Shown here piece by piece: positions 1 through 10,756 of a stretch of DNA of 64,000 nt. Position 1 is the stretch's first letter. The number at the start of each line of letters is the position of its first letter. A model generated the notes under the pieces. It worked only from the letters and a program-made list of their open reading frames with translations, was not told the DNA's origin and searched no databases. Source of the DNA: Castanea sativa (taxonomy: Eukaryota > Streptophyta > Magnoliopsida > Fagales > Fagaceae); contig NC_134018.1 of assembly GCF_040712315.1 (NCBI RefSeq), positions 14,218,835-14,282,834 of the forward strand, written 5' to 3'. The position numbers and the translations under genes were made by a program.

Positions 1-302
1 AAAATGGAGAACGTGGAGCGGATTACGGGGATTCCTCTCCATGTTTTAGGAATGGTTCATCATGGTTTGATTATATTGAACCTTTAAAAAGTTCTTTTAA
101 AATTCACTAAGTGTCGTCTGGTCATCCATGCCCTTGGGTCATGGACGACTATCCTAAAATTGGATGATCTCGTTACCCATGGACGAATCCTATTCATGCT
201 CGTGATGCTTCTGTTGGGTTTCTTTCCTCGCAAAACCTTTTGGACATGGTTTGGTCATGGACGACCACTATGGATGAACTAACTTTAATTTGAACCCTAT
301 CA
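1..302 (-). repeat. 3' LTR of the Tat element (cut by window start)
   Basis: This is the second copy of the LTR. On the minus strand it begins TGATAGGG at 302 and runs past the window edge. By eye it differs from the 5' LTR at about two dozen of 302 positions, mostly transitions, which points to an old insertion with decay of methylated cytosines. Confidence 0.9.
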
Positions 303-320
303 GTTGCCCCCTTATCCTTG
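303..320 (-). other. Polypurine tract
   Basis: Directly upstream of the 3' LTR on the minus strand is a purine-rich run reading AAGGATAAGGGGGCAAC. A polypurine tract is expected here as the primer for plus-strand DNA synthesis, and its position against the TGATAGGG start of the LTR fixes the LTR boundary at 302. Confidence 0.75.
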
Positions 321-482
321 TGTCATCCATGTTACTGTTGGCTTAACACATGATAAGTTTTCATTGGTTGAAGGATTCTCCAGGTGGCATGTCAGGGTGA
401 TCTAAAATCAGACGTTTAAGATGTTGACACATGGCATAATCCTGATGGCTTACCAGTTGTGTCATTTTTTTCTTCAAAAAAT

Positions 483-546
483 TGCCACGTGGCGCATTCT
501 AATTGGTTCACGTCGTTTCAATGTCCCACCCTACTGACTATAAATA
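483..546 (+). promoter_or_regulatory. Promoter of the antisense ORF
   Basis: A perfect TATA box, TATAAATA, lies at 539-546. A G-box CACGTG lies at 486-491 and an inverted CCAAT (ATTGG) near 501. They sit between the polypurine tract and the first ATG (710) of the plus-strand ORF and point away from the element's own gag-pol direction. The layout suggests an independent promoter for the antisense ORF. Transcription itself cannot be seen from sequence. Confidence 0.6.
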
Positions 547-709
547 GGGCAATCTCTCCTACCCTTTCACATTTCTTATATTTTCTTCTCTGACATTAGT
601 CGTCCTGCACCTCGTCTAGAAGTATCCTTTCATTCTTAGTCATCCTCGCTTAGAATTAGGTATCATCTTTTCCTCGTCTATAGGTTTTTCTTTAGAATTC
701 TTTTCAAAA

Positions 710-2961
710 ATGTTTGAGATAGTAGTGTCTTCATCTGTTGATAATGACGAAAGGGAGATAGACGAATATCAAGACTAGAATTATGGTGTGATAGTAGTGG
801 AGACAATAGTAGTAGTGATAGTGGCTTTTTAGATAAGCAGTACTCGTTTGGGGTCCCTCGGGTTCCTTTAGAGGTTCAAAGGAGGAGTTAAGGTGAAGGA
901 CGACATCAAGGTCGTCTGTTGGTCCATCCACTAGTGTCCCAGCATCCATCCCCTCCCCAAGTGAGGAGGAGGATATTTTATATTATTGTGCCGTAGGTAT
1001 TTCTTCAAAAATAGATGAGAAAAAAGCTTTATTCACTTAGGGGTAAATATCAAATTCCTAATGAGCTTAACCCCCGTCTAGCCATCCCTAGTGAATGATG
1101 TTGTATTCCAAACTTTGGGGTAGGTATATATGAGGCTTACTTGTTAGGGGGTCTTAGGTTACCTCTTAATGCATTTTCTAGGGAGATCCTCCATAGGCTG
1201 GGTATAGGTATGAACCAACTTAACCCCAACGCATGGAGACTCATTGTATCCATGCAAGTGTTATAGAGAGAGACCTTTGATGGGAACCATCCTCTTATTG
1301 TGGATGAGTTCTGATATTGTTATAAAACTTCTAAAATAAGCCAATCCATAGGTTTTTATTAATTTTTAGCCAAAGGTTCTTGCTGTAGGTTGATAAGGTC
1401 CCTTCCTTCATCTGATAGGAGGTGGAAGACGGGGTTCTTCTTCATCTTAGGGTTTTGGGCAGGGAGCCCTATTGAGGTAGGTAAGGACCCATTCCTTTCC
1501 TACTTTGGTGAGATGGGTCGTCTACATCTTGAGGGTACATTGTTTTCTATTGCTTGTCTTACTTGTTTTATTATATTTATCTAGCTTTATTATTATTATT
1601 TTTTCAGCTATAAGGTGACCCTCTTTGACCAGATTCTTCCTAGACTGCATCCAATGAGCACGCTCATTTGTAGATAGAACCTTTCACTTTTTGGTGACAC
1701 TTCGCGGTCTAGCGAGTTAGGGACTTGGACCCGAGCCTACTAAAGAAGCACTAGCCCACGAGCTTATGACCCGTCGATGTAAGTTTTTTTTTACTGCACT
1801 TTGGCTAGTTAGTCTGTCCAGACTCTAATGAGTCCTTTATATATATATACTTGTGTGTGTGTGTAGGAATGACAACCATGAAAGAGAACAAAGGGAAAGG
1901 TATTGTTGGTGATGAGGTTGTACAGTTTGGGGACGAGGCTCTTGACCAAACTCGTCCTCCCACCTCATCCATAGTGAAGCCCATCGCTTTAACCTCATCG
2001 GAAAAGAGGAAGACGGTGTCCAAGAGATTGGACATGGATAATCTCCCCAGTTGTTGAGGTAACAAGAAACTAAAGGTTTACTCTTCAACGCTGCCCATCA
2101 CTCCTATCGTGGTTCTTGACCATGCTGCTCCTATGGCTAAGCCTAAAGTTGATGCTTCTCTCACTCATCTTGACACAGATTTGTCCAAGCCTCCTCCTAT
2201 TGGTCCTCCTAATAGTGGCCCAATGACCCTCCTAAGAAGTGAAGGTCTTGCCTGGGACAAATTTAAGCAGGTAGTGACTAATAAAGACATTGTCATCTGC
2301 TATGACATGTCCATGAAGGAGTTTGAACGATCCACAGTTCATGACCTCTTCTAGGTATTTTGACTCGTCCTTAGTGATGCTAATATTGAACTTTATTCTT
2401 TTTATCTCACGTCCATATTTCCTAATACAAGCTATGTCCAAGTTTATGCTAGTGTCCAGGCAGGCCTATGAATTGGACAAGGATAGAGTCAGGCTAGAGG
2501 CGAAGGTCTGTGACATGGAGAAGGAATCTAGACGAAAAATGGGGGAGAGGATGAAGCTAGAGGGCAAGGTGAAAGAGTTAAAGAATCTAGCTGAGGAGCT
2601 TAGGATTGATATTGTGGAGAAGGACACTTGTCTAGACCACCTTCAGAAGCAGAATGACAAGCTCAGGTCCTCTTTGAGCAAATCTAGAGATGAAGTGATT
2701 AAGGAATTCAAGACGTCCAAGGAGTTCACCGACCTCCTAGACAAAAATTATGCTGCGGGCTTTGAGAATTTTCATATGGACGCCCTTGAATCATTTCCTA
2801 GGGTGGAATTTGATTCTATCAAGCTCTATACTACAACTGAGAGCTCCTTACTTCAGACGAGCTTAAAGGACGTGAATATCGAGGATGATGCTTCCACTCC
2901 TCATCCTGCTAAGGACGGCCCAAAGTCTGGAGGCGATGCCCCTAATAGTTTATCTCAATAA
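710..2961 (+). pseudogene. Antisense extra ORF of the Tat element (Transposase_28-like domain plus coiled coil), broken
   Basis: Read on the plus strand, opposite to gag-pol. A short start with acidic residues (ATG 710) stops at 776. Conserved blocks follow near 1110-1580: a stretch with GIYEAYLLGGLRLPL, then NPNAWRL, then RRWKTGFFF and GSPIEVGKDPF. They resemble the 'putative gypsy type transposon' domain (Pfam Transposase_28) of plant proteins. The C-terminal block (about 2432-2961) is a charged, probably coiled-coil segment rich in K/E with a region NYAAGFENFHMDALE and an acidic tail, in one open frame. Likely introns lie at 1535-1607 (GTACAT...TTTCAG) and 1779-1866 (GTAAGT...TGTGTAG); a third gap near 2355-2431 is not resolved. 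A TAG at 2352 and several earlier stops make it a pseudogene. Function of such ORFs is unknown. Confidence 0.72.
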
Positions 2962-3939
2962 ATTTAAGTTTCAAGCAAAAATTTTACTTTCCTTTATTTG
3001 CTTTCTTTTTTCTCTTTTTTTTTTTTTTTTTAGGATCTGTTGTTTTGGACCATTTAAATTTCTTCAAGTACATTACCTCATCCATGTTTAAGGACAAAGT
3101 TTCATACAATTGCCTTTCTAGGCTTATTACTTTAAAAGGTTTTTGGACGATGGTCGTCTACTCTTAATTTATTTATAAATATATTTCCGTACATGTTTGA
3201 ATGCTTGTTTTTTATTTCTGTTGCCAATTTTAATATCCAAGTATTTCCTCATCCATAGTTAGGACTTTACTTTAGGGTGGCTAAATATTTCCTTGTCCTT
3301 AATTTGGACTTATTTCTATAATTTTTAATTGGCTAAGTTTTCTTTTTGTCCATAGTTTAGATTACTCAGTGGCTTGGACATATGTCATCCATAGAAATTC
3401 TTTGTATGTTGCATGCATGCCTTTCTTCATCCTATGTTATTGGACAAGTGTACTGGGAGGTTTCTGTTCCTTCCCTTTGTACTTATGTTTTTACCTTAAG
3501 GTTTTATGATAATTTGCCTTTTCCTCGTCTAAGGATGGCTCATGACAATACATCTCTGCGTCCAGAGATTTTAGATGTCTTTAACTTTTTATGGACTTTA
3601 TTTTCATAGAGAATCATCAACACTTAAGTTAGAAAATTCAAATTTCTTTATATACAATAGAGAAATTTGTACATAACATCATCCATAGACATCATTCATG
3701 TTAGTACCTAGTTCTTTATTAGGGAATTCAAATTGCTTTATAGATAAAAGGACTTCGCTCATGACATTGTCCATAAACATAACACATGCTAGTAGCTAGT
3801 GTTTTTTAGGAAATTCAAATGTTAGAAAACATAAAATACTACTAAAAAATATAAGTGCTGAAAGATAACATAAATAGACTACTATTGGTCACTAGTAATC
3901 TTTAGTCTCATCCATGCTAACCTTCCTGATGAGCTTTCA
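2962..3939. other. Non-coding spacer between antisense ORF and integrase
   Basis: This AT-rich stretch lies downstream of both convergent reading units (antisense ORF and pol). It holds a T-rich run near 3010-3030 and degenerate repeats of AATTCAAAT around 3630-3830. I see no coding potential; it may carry terminators of both units. Confidence 0.5.
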
Positions 3940-5168
3940 CTAGTAATACTTCCTCAAATGCTCCACATGCCACAGATGCTTTAGCTTTCATCCGTCCAAG
4001 GCTTCCAAATAGTATGACCCTCATCTCTTATAGTTGATAACTTTGTATGGTCCTTCCTAATTAGGTCCCAATTTTTTAAGAGTGGGATCCTTTGTAGCTA
4101 GAGACACCCTTTTTAAGACGAGGTCCCCAATGTTGAATTGCCTTGATTTAACCAATGCATCATGGTGCCTAGTCGTCAAGTTCTTGTAGCATGCCACCCT
4201 TTTTTCCATGTCCATCCTTAACTCGTCAATGAGATCGAGGTTTAGACGGAGTTGCTTCTCATTCTCCTCATCCTTATAGTGGGCCACCGTGTAGCTAGCC
4301 AAACCAACCTTTGCACGTATTACCGCATCATTTTCATATGCTAGCTTAAAATGAGTCTCTCTAGTAGGAGTCCTCACTATCGTCCTATAGGCCCAAATGA
4401 CATAGGGTAATTCATCTAGCCATATCCCTTTTGCCCCCTCAAGCCGAGTCTTGATGATCTTCAATAAGGATTGGTTTGCAACTTCTGCTTGTCTATTAGC
4501 TTGTGGGTAGGAGGGTGAGGAGTAGTGATTCCTAATTCCTAACTACTCGTAGAACTCTCTAAAGGGTGTGTTGTCAAACTGGCGTCCGTTGACTAAGACA
4601 AGCACCCTAGGGATTCCAAAATGGTAGATAATGTTCTTTTAGACGAAGTTTCTAATGTCCTACTCGATGATCTTTGCCAATGGCTCTGCTTCCATGTATT
4701 TAGTAAAATAATCAATCTCTACCACCAAGAATTTCATTTGCCTTGTCCCCATGGGAAAGGGACCAAGGATGTTAAGTCTCCACTAGGCAAAGGGCCAAGA
4801 AGCCACCATTGGAGTGAGCTATTCTGATGGTCGTCTAGGTATATTGTTGTAGCGTTGACACTTTTCACACGCTTTGACATAAGTTTTGGCATTTGCCTGT
4901 ATGGACTGCTAGTAGATCTGGCCCCTAAGTGGTTTCTACAGGCTCCTTCGTGGACATTTCTTAGGATGTAGTGGGACTCATCTGGAGTCAAAGGCCTCAG
5001 GTAGGGCTGAGAGAAACCCCATTTATATAGTACTTCGTCCAAGAGGACAAACTTAGCTGCTCTTACTCTTAACTTCCTTACTTCTTCTTTATCCTCGGGG
5101 AGGAGTCCATCCTTGAGATAAGACATGATGGGAGTAGTCCAGTTGGCTACTATATTTATTTGATTCAC
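3940..5168 (-). pseudogene. Integrase domain of the Tat polyprotein, broken
   Basis: The N-terminal part (5168-4734) contains the zinc-binding region with the two histidines of an HHCC finger (DESHYILRNVHEGA). The core part near 4470-4600 reads LVNGRQFDNTPF followed by NHYSSPSYPQAN; in related elements this is SDNGRQF, so the second catalytic aspartate appears lost (V in its place). The C-terminal part (4464-4057) has the GDLVLKR motif of the integrase C-terminal domain and ends with a stop at 3940. Integrase would join element DNA to the host genome. There are frameshifts near 4734-4830 and in-frame stops near 4050. Confidence 0.85.
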
Positions 5169-5179
5169 TTCTAGAACGT

Positions 5180-5640
5180 CTATCTTGGGACGTACTGAAC
5201 TTTAATTTGATTGCCCATCATCTCGTCTGCAGATGCTACCTTGGCTAGGACGTAAGCTTCCACATTTTCCTCCCTTGGTATTTGTTGAAACTAGGTTGTT
5301 ATGAAGCCTTTGATACTCTGCTTAACTTTGCCCAAGTACTTCTTCATCTGTTCTTCCTTGGCTTCACACATTCTGTTCACTTGGCCTATCCCCAGCTGCG
5401 AGTCTCCCTAGACAAGAACTGAATTTGCTCCAAGTGATGAATGACATACTCCACATGATCCCCCTCTAGTGATCGCAATACTATTCCAATTCCTCCTACA
5501 TGCTGTATGGATGAGCCGTTCACACGGAGGACCTATTGTTTTGCCCTCTGGTCTTCGCTCTGCTGATTATAGGCAGAAGTAAATTTGGCAATGAAGTTTG
5601 CAAGGGCATAAGCTTTTATTGTGTCCCTTAGCCAATATCT
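5180..5640 (-). pseudogene. Second (archaeal-type) RNase H-like domain, broken
   Basis: Minus-strand translation gives a block reading LRVNGSSIQHVGGIGIVLRS and, downstream, a segment with QIPREENVEAYVLAKVAS. This is the pattern of the additional RNase H domain (RVT_3-like: V-[ND]-G-S-S...G-[AI]-G-[IV]-V-L) found after the RT-linked RNase H in Tat-lineage elements. It lies exactly between RNase H and integrase. Several stop codons interrupt it, so it is inferred from conserved blocks rather than one ORF. Confidence 0.65.
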
Positions 5641-5649
5641 CATGTCAAA

Positions 5650-5995
5650 ATTCACTAAGTTTCACTACCCACTAGATCAATCGTCCAGTGGCTTCCAACT
5701 TATTTATAGCCTTCTTTAGCGGGTGATTTATCAAGACTTTAATGACATGACCTTGGAAATAAGGACTGAGCATTCTTGCTACTGTTACCAATGAGAAGGC
5801 TAACTTTTCCATAGATAGGTACTGTCCTTTAGCTCCTCTTAAAGCTTTGCTAGTGTAATAAATGGGCTTCTGTACCTTTCCTTTTTCCTTGATTAAGGAT
5901 GAACTCACTACATGAGGGGACACCGCTAGGTAGAGATATAACTCTTCACCTGATTTAGACGGGCTCAGCAACAGAGTTGAAGTGAGATAAGCCTT
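5650..5995 (-). pseudogene. RT-linked RNase H domain of the Tat polyprotein
   Basis: The open segment 5971-5672 reads ELYLYLAVSPHVVSSSLI, then KPIYYTSKALRGAKGQY and the block YLSMEKLAFSLVTVARML. These are the standard steps of the RNase H that follows gypsy RT (L-Y-L-A-V-S...P-[VI]-Y-Y-[TV]-S-[KR]...Y...E-K-[LI]-A). It would degrade the RNA strand during reverse transcription. A frameshift or stop separates it from the RT fragment upstream. Confidence 0.85.
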
Positions 5996-6045
5996 AAGGT
6001 CTTCAAATGCTCATTGGCACTCGTTCGTCCATTCAAGTGCTTTCC

Positions 6046-8115
6046 TTAACACTCTGAAAAATGGTACTTGTCAATAGCCTTTGAGATAAACATGTTAAGG
6101 GCTGCTACTCGTCCAGTGAGGCTCTGGACATCTTTGATGTTATTTGGGGACTCCATGTTCAAAATTAATTGGACTTTATCAAGATTTGCTTCAATTTCTC
6201 TTTGTGAAACCATAAAACTAAGGAATTTTCCTGATGCAACTCTAAAGGCGCACTTGTTTGGATTTAACTTTATGTTGTATCGTCTAAATGTGTCAAAAGT
6301 CTCCTGGAGGACGCCCAGGTGTTGCGTCTCTTTTGTGCTTTTGACCAGCATGTCGTCCACATATACTTTAACATTTTGCCCAATTTGTGGATGAAAGATG
6401 TGGTTGACTAGCCTTTGATAGGTAGCTCCTGCATTTTTCAAACCAAATGACATTACTTCGTAACAAAACAAACCTTGGCTTGTGATGAATGATGTTTTCT
6501 CTTAGTCTGCATCGTCCATCTTAATCTGGTTGTAATCTCAGAATGCGTCCATGAAGTTCAACAGTTGGTGTCTAGCTGTTGAGTCCACCAGCTGGTCAAT
6601 GCGTGGAAAAGGATAACTATCATTGGGGCATGCCTTGTTCAAATCTGTAAAGTCCACGTACATCTTGTTGGAAAAAATTGGTTCTGTATCTCATACAAAA
6701 CACACAGCGGAAGCAATAAACATGAATCTATTTCATTCGTGATTGATAACATGCACAATGTAAATTTCAGAATTTAAGAACAATATAGCGTACCTTGGCG
6801 TAGTGAAATTTAAAACAAAAGATTAGAATATAATTGCACTTTAAGCCTTATTAATAAATTATATTCCAAGACTCTAATAATATCATTTGACCCCTCCATG
6901 AAATATCCATAGTGAGCAAAGTCATAATGAACTGTCACTTTGTAAACAACTATTTTATCCTTGAGTACCCGGTTTAATCTTTTAGTTATTCACATTCATT
7001 GAAATCTAATTTCAATAAATATAAGTTTTAGTAATTCTTTACTAAAGTGGGCGCCCTGAATAACCAGTTCCCATTAAACTTATCTTAAAGGGATATTTCG
7101 TGTCTCTACAAAAGAGATTATGCATTCCATCTTGAAAATATGTGTTCCCTCAACACTACGTGTGGTTACTCAACATACTAAGGTTTTGACCGTGAATATT
7201 AGATCTCACTCTTGATATATCAAAGTAACCTACATTTCATGATCGGGTTCACTACCCTCTCAGGATTATAAGTCTATCAAATTAGAAGTCGTGAGATTAA
7301 TTATTCAGGTGACAGTTGTTGATTGAATAATTAATCTCACAGCAGTCCAGTTCAATATATCTTAACTCTTAAGACATATCAACACATCAACTAGAAGTCT
7401 CCACTATCATGATCAAGACAAATTATCTTAGTTGATGTGTTATAATCTTAGTTGATGTGTTATAGTCTTTGTAGATGTAACGCCCAATTTTATCATCGAC
7501 TACGAACTATATTTTGAGTTTATAAGGAACTTGTGACTTACATCTTCTAAAACTAAATCACATAAATCACATAAATCACATACAATGCATCTCATGGACT
7601 ATGATAATGTCCTATTAGTTCATTTATAAATAGTCTCATATAATTAAATAATTTAATTAATTATGACATGCCAATAAATTGGATTTTAGGGCACAAACCC
7701 TTACACATCTTTCATCTGCCATTAGCTTTTTTAACCATTACTACATTAGTTAGCCAATCAGGGTACTAGAGTTCATCTTCCCGAACGAACTCTACTGTTA
7801 CCAACTTCTAGACTTCTTCTTTGATGCCATTGTCTCTTTATAGGGTGAACACTCTCCTTTCTGACTGATGAGCTTGTAAGATGATGACACATTTAGACGA
7901 TGAGTAATCACACTTAGGTCAATCTCAAGCATGTCTTTATGACTCCAAGCAAAAACATTTGTGCTTTTTTTGAGGAATTGGACAAGGTCTTGCTTCGTCT
8001 TCTTTTCCATGCTTGTTCCAATCCTAGTAAACTTCTCTGGGTTAGACTCGTCCAACGGTACGTCTTCCAATACTTCAATCGGTTCAACCATTGTTCTTCT
8101 TTCATCAATGTTCAT
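6046..8115 (-). pseudogene. Reverse transcriptase of the Tat polyprotein, split by a solo LTR
   Basis: The N-terminal connection domain (8115-7798) reads VPLDESNPEKFTRIGT and DVFAWSHKDM-like NVFAWSHKDM, followed by SVITHRLNVS. The palm (6471-6046) holds the catalytic YVDDMLVKS motif, preceded by SFGLKNAGATYQRLV. Between these, the conserved block VDFTDLNKACPNDSYP is cut at its start: a 1040-bp solo LTR lies at 6666-7705. Stops also occur near 6480-6540 and 7710-7800. The YVDD aspartates are intact but the gene cannot make RT. Confidence 0.92.
6666..7705. mobile_element. Solo LTR inserted in the RT gene (TSD CATCT)
   Basis: The insertion begins TGTTGG and ends CTTACA, the TG...CA ends of an LTR. 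It is flanked by the 5-bp direct repeat CATCT at 6661-6665 and 7706-7710. The flanking DNA on both sides is RT coding sequence of the older element. The inside has no ORF. A 19-bp unit (ATCTTAGTTGATGTGTTAT-type) is repeated near 7423-7465. Ends and length suit a Ty1/copia-type LTR left after recombination; the superfamily is inferred. Confidence 0.88.
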
Positions 8116-8397
8116 CGTCTACATTTGCTCGTCCATTGCCGACATTGCTAAGTTACTCTCTAGCAGCTTGTTGGTCTCCTTGTAGTTCCCCAATGCTATA
8201 CTCTGTTGGAAATTTGACAGACAAGTGATAGGTGGACATTACGGCCTTCCAACTATTCAAAGTTGGCTGTCCTTAATGGCATTGTACGAGGACGAACAAT
8301 CCATAACAAGGAAGTTTCCTTCCTTATTAATTTGTCATGGGTAAGAGCCAACCACGACTGGCAAAGAGATAGTGCCTATTGGTAGAAATTTCATTCC

Positions 8398-8715
8398 TCA
8401 TAATCCAATTAAAGGTACATTCACTAGAAGAAGTAACTTCTTGTTGATTCTCATTTGCTGGAAGGCTGGATAGTAGATGATGTCTGCTGAACTCCCATCG
8501 TCTATGAACACCCTTCTAATTGTATAATTTGCAATCGTCAAAGTAATAACAATTGCATCGTCATGAGGATGGTGTAGCTGTCTCACATCTTCATTTATGA
8601 AAGTAATGGGAGGCTCGTCTTCTCTAATCATCCTTGGTGGTCTGTCAATTAGTTGAAAATTCTGGACTACCCGCAAGTAGGTCTTCTTAGCTTTAGACAA
8701 GCTTCCAATTGACAT
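8398..8715 (-). pseudogene. Aspartic protease domain of the Tat polyprotein
   Basis: This 105-residue segment contains FIDDGSSADIIYYPAF, the retropepsin active-site loop (D-[TDN]-G-S-[SA]) typical of gypsy elements, preceded by HDDAIVITLTIANYTIRRV. The protease would cut the Gag-Pol polyprotein. A stop follows downstream at 8398, before the connection to RT. Upstream the frame is lost near 8716-8784. Confidence 0.85.
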
Positions 8716-8784
8716 CCCTTATACAATAACCCTTATTTCTCCAAGTGGTTGACGCACTGGTTCTTCTGCTTTGCCTTTTAATGG

Positions 8785-10040
8785 CTACCTTTCGTTCTTG
8801 TGGTGTCGTCCAAGGAAATTTTTCAACTTTCCTTGCTTAATGAGAATTTCAATTTGCTGCTTCAAGTTGTAACACTTGTTCGTATCATGTCCATGGTCTT
8901 GGTGAAAACAACAGTACTTGCTTTTGTTTCGCTTGCTAGGATCTCCTTTCATCTTCTCGAGCCATTTCAAGGATGGGTCATCTTTAATGTGCATCATTAC
9001 TTGGTCAAGTGGGATATTCAGGGGAGTGTAGTTGGAGTATTGTCCTAAGGACGACCCTGCCTTCTTGCTGTCTCGATCCCTTTTTCCCCTATCTTGGCCT
9101 TCTTTGGACGAGGGCCTTACTCAGGATGATTTACATTGCTAATTTCCACTTATTCAACCTTTTTCTTCTTCTTGCCAATAATAGCGTCCTCAGCGTTCAT
9201 GAAACTTTGAGCTAAGTGTATTAACTCAGCCATCTTCTGTGGCTCTTGGTCATACAGTTTGTGGATGAACAAATCTAAAGTAACCCCATTATAGAAGGCT
9301 GCCAAGAGGATCTTATCATCCATCTCATCTACTAATAGGGCTTCCCTGTTAAAGTGACTAATGAAAGTATGCAGACTCTCATTTTCTCCTTGTTTTATGT
9401 TTAGTAAGCTGGACAAGGAATACTTATGCCTTTAGCCCCAACAAAGTTATTAACGAACAACATAACTCCTGGAATGAAGTTATGGCGTTCGGTGGTAGCT
9501 TACCAAATCATACTCTAGCTGGGCCTTTCATCATGGTAGGAAAGGTTTTTCACATGATTTCATCTAGACCACCTTGGAAATGCATGGTTGTCTTGAATGT
9601 GGCAATGTGATCACAAGGATCCCATGTTCCATCATATGAATCCAAGATAGGCATTTTGAATTTGGAAGGTAGAGGATGACTTGTGATGGACGCAATGAAG
9701 GGAGAGTCAGTCTTGTGGACAAGGTCATCCACGTGATTTGCCCTCCTCTTGGAGTCCTTCATCTCCTTCATAGCTCTTTTCATCTGATCCATCTCTCTCT
9801 CCAAGTGTGGTACCCTATAAGTGATGGTACTTCTAGACTAATCGCCTCCCTTAGCAACGTTCTTTGCCCTTCCATTCTTTGAATTTTGCCTGTGTTCCTC
9901 GCCACGTCGCTATCAACGGTGTCTATTAACTTCTCTAGTTAACTCCTGATTTTGTTATGTTAAGTCTGCCATTGCGGCTGCCATGGATTGCAACTATTGC
10001 TTGGCGGTTAGTGGTGGTGTTGGTGCATGGTTTGGGTGAC
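8785..10040 (-). pseudogene. Gag polyprotein of the Tat element, broken in three pieces
   Basis: The first piece (about 9804-9550) begins MEREMDQMKRAMKEM and contains FKMPILDSYDGTWDPCDHI, the start of the retrotransposon Gag domain. The next (9416-9150) has ESLHTFISHFNREALLVDE and DLFIHKLYDQEP, the second half. The last (8997-8785) has the CCHC-like knuckle YCCFHQDHGHDTNKC. Gag forms the particle that packages element RNA. At least two frameshifts and several stops separate the pieces. The true start upstream of 9804 is uncertain; glutamine-rich remnants extend to about 10040. Confidence 0.88.
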
Positions 10041-10157
10041 TAGAGGCGTTTCAACTCTCCTAGTGTTCTGGACTGGTGGCCATTTGCTTAGTCCGAATCA
10101 TACAATCTTGGAAAGTAAGGCGGTTAGCACTTAGAAACTTTGCTCACTACCTACTTT

Positions 10158-10175
10158 CCCACAGACGGTGCGAAC
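10158..10175 (-). other. Primer binding site
   Basis: Directly inside the 5' LTR end on the minus strand is GTTCGCACCGTCTGTGGG. Tat elements commonly carry TTGGCGCCGTCTGTGGGAA here, so this is a mutated form of the tRNA primer site. It fixes the inner LTR edge at 10176. Confidence 0.7.
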
Positions 10176-10756
10176 TGATGATGGTGGAAAATTAGTAAGC
10201 TAAAAGGCTTTGGACCATAGTGATGGCTTAATAACCTAAAAAGAAAGAAAGGGCTATCATGGGTGACCGGTGTAACCTGGCTAAGTACCCTCCGACAGTT
10301 AAGTTAGTTTTCTCTCTAGAACACTAGGATGGGAAACTCTGAATGGTCGAACTTACCTTGGGTGAATGTGACCTGATCTTTTTATAAAGAGTTAGGAGTG
10401 GGTTTACTTATTCGGATCCACTACCACCATAGGAGATGTGTGGAGTTAATGGGGAACGTGGAGAATGTGGAGCGGATTATGAGGAATCCTCTCCACGTTT
10501 TAGGAATGGTGCATCATGATCTGATTATATTGAACCTTTGAAAAGTTCTTTTAAAATTCACTAAGTGTCGTTTGGTCATCCATGCCCTTAGGTCATGGAT
10601 GACTATCTCGAAATTGGATGATCTCGTTACCCATGGACGGATCCTATTCATGCTCATGATGCTTAAGTTGGGTTTCTTTCCTCGCAAAACCTTCTGGACG
10701 TGGTCTGGTCATGGATGACCACTATGGATGAACTAACTTTAATTTGAACCCCATCA
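10176..10756 (-). repeat. 5' LTR of the Tat element (581 bp)
   Basis: It starts TGATGGGG at 10756 and ends CATCATCA at 10176 on the minus strand, giving TG...CA ends and 581 bp. The outer 300 bp match the 3' LTR at 1-302. The primer site lies directly inside it. Confidence 0.9.
10379..10386 (-). promoter_or_regulatory. LTR TATA box
   Basis: TATAAAAA on the minus strand lies about 370 bp into the 5' LTR, where a U3 promoter would sit, leaving roughly 170 bp of R-U5 before the primer site. Confidence 0.5.

Larger units (their letters stand above)
1..10756 (-). mobile_element. Ty3/gypsy LTR retrotransposon, Tat-type, degraded
   Basis: The same roughly 300-bp sequence occurs at 1-302 and about 10452-10756 in direct orientation and brackets gag, protease, RT, RNase H and integrase, all read on the minus strand in the order gag-PR-RT-RH-IN. 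That order is Ty3/gypsy. A second RNase H-like domain after the RT-linked one, a tRNA primer site ending in CCGTCTGTGGGAA, and an extra antisense ORF before the 3' LTR are known traits of the Tat lineage (Ogre/Retand relatives). Every coding block has stops or frameshifts, so the element is dead. The left end lies outside the window, so the target-site duplication cannot be checked; the right flank begins AATAA. Confidence 0.93.

Noticed and set aside
6068..6394. 108-codon plus-strand ORF
   Set aside because: It is the antisense shadow of the RT palm with YVDD on the minus strand.
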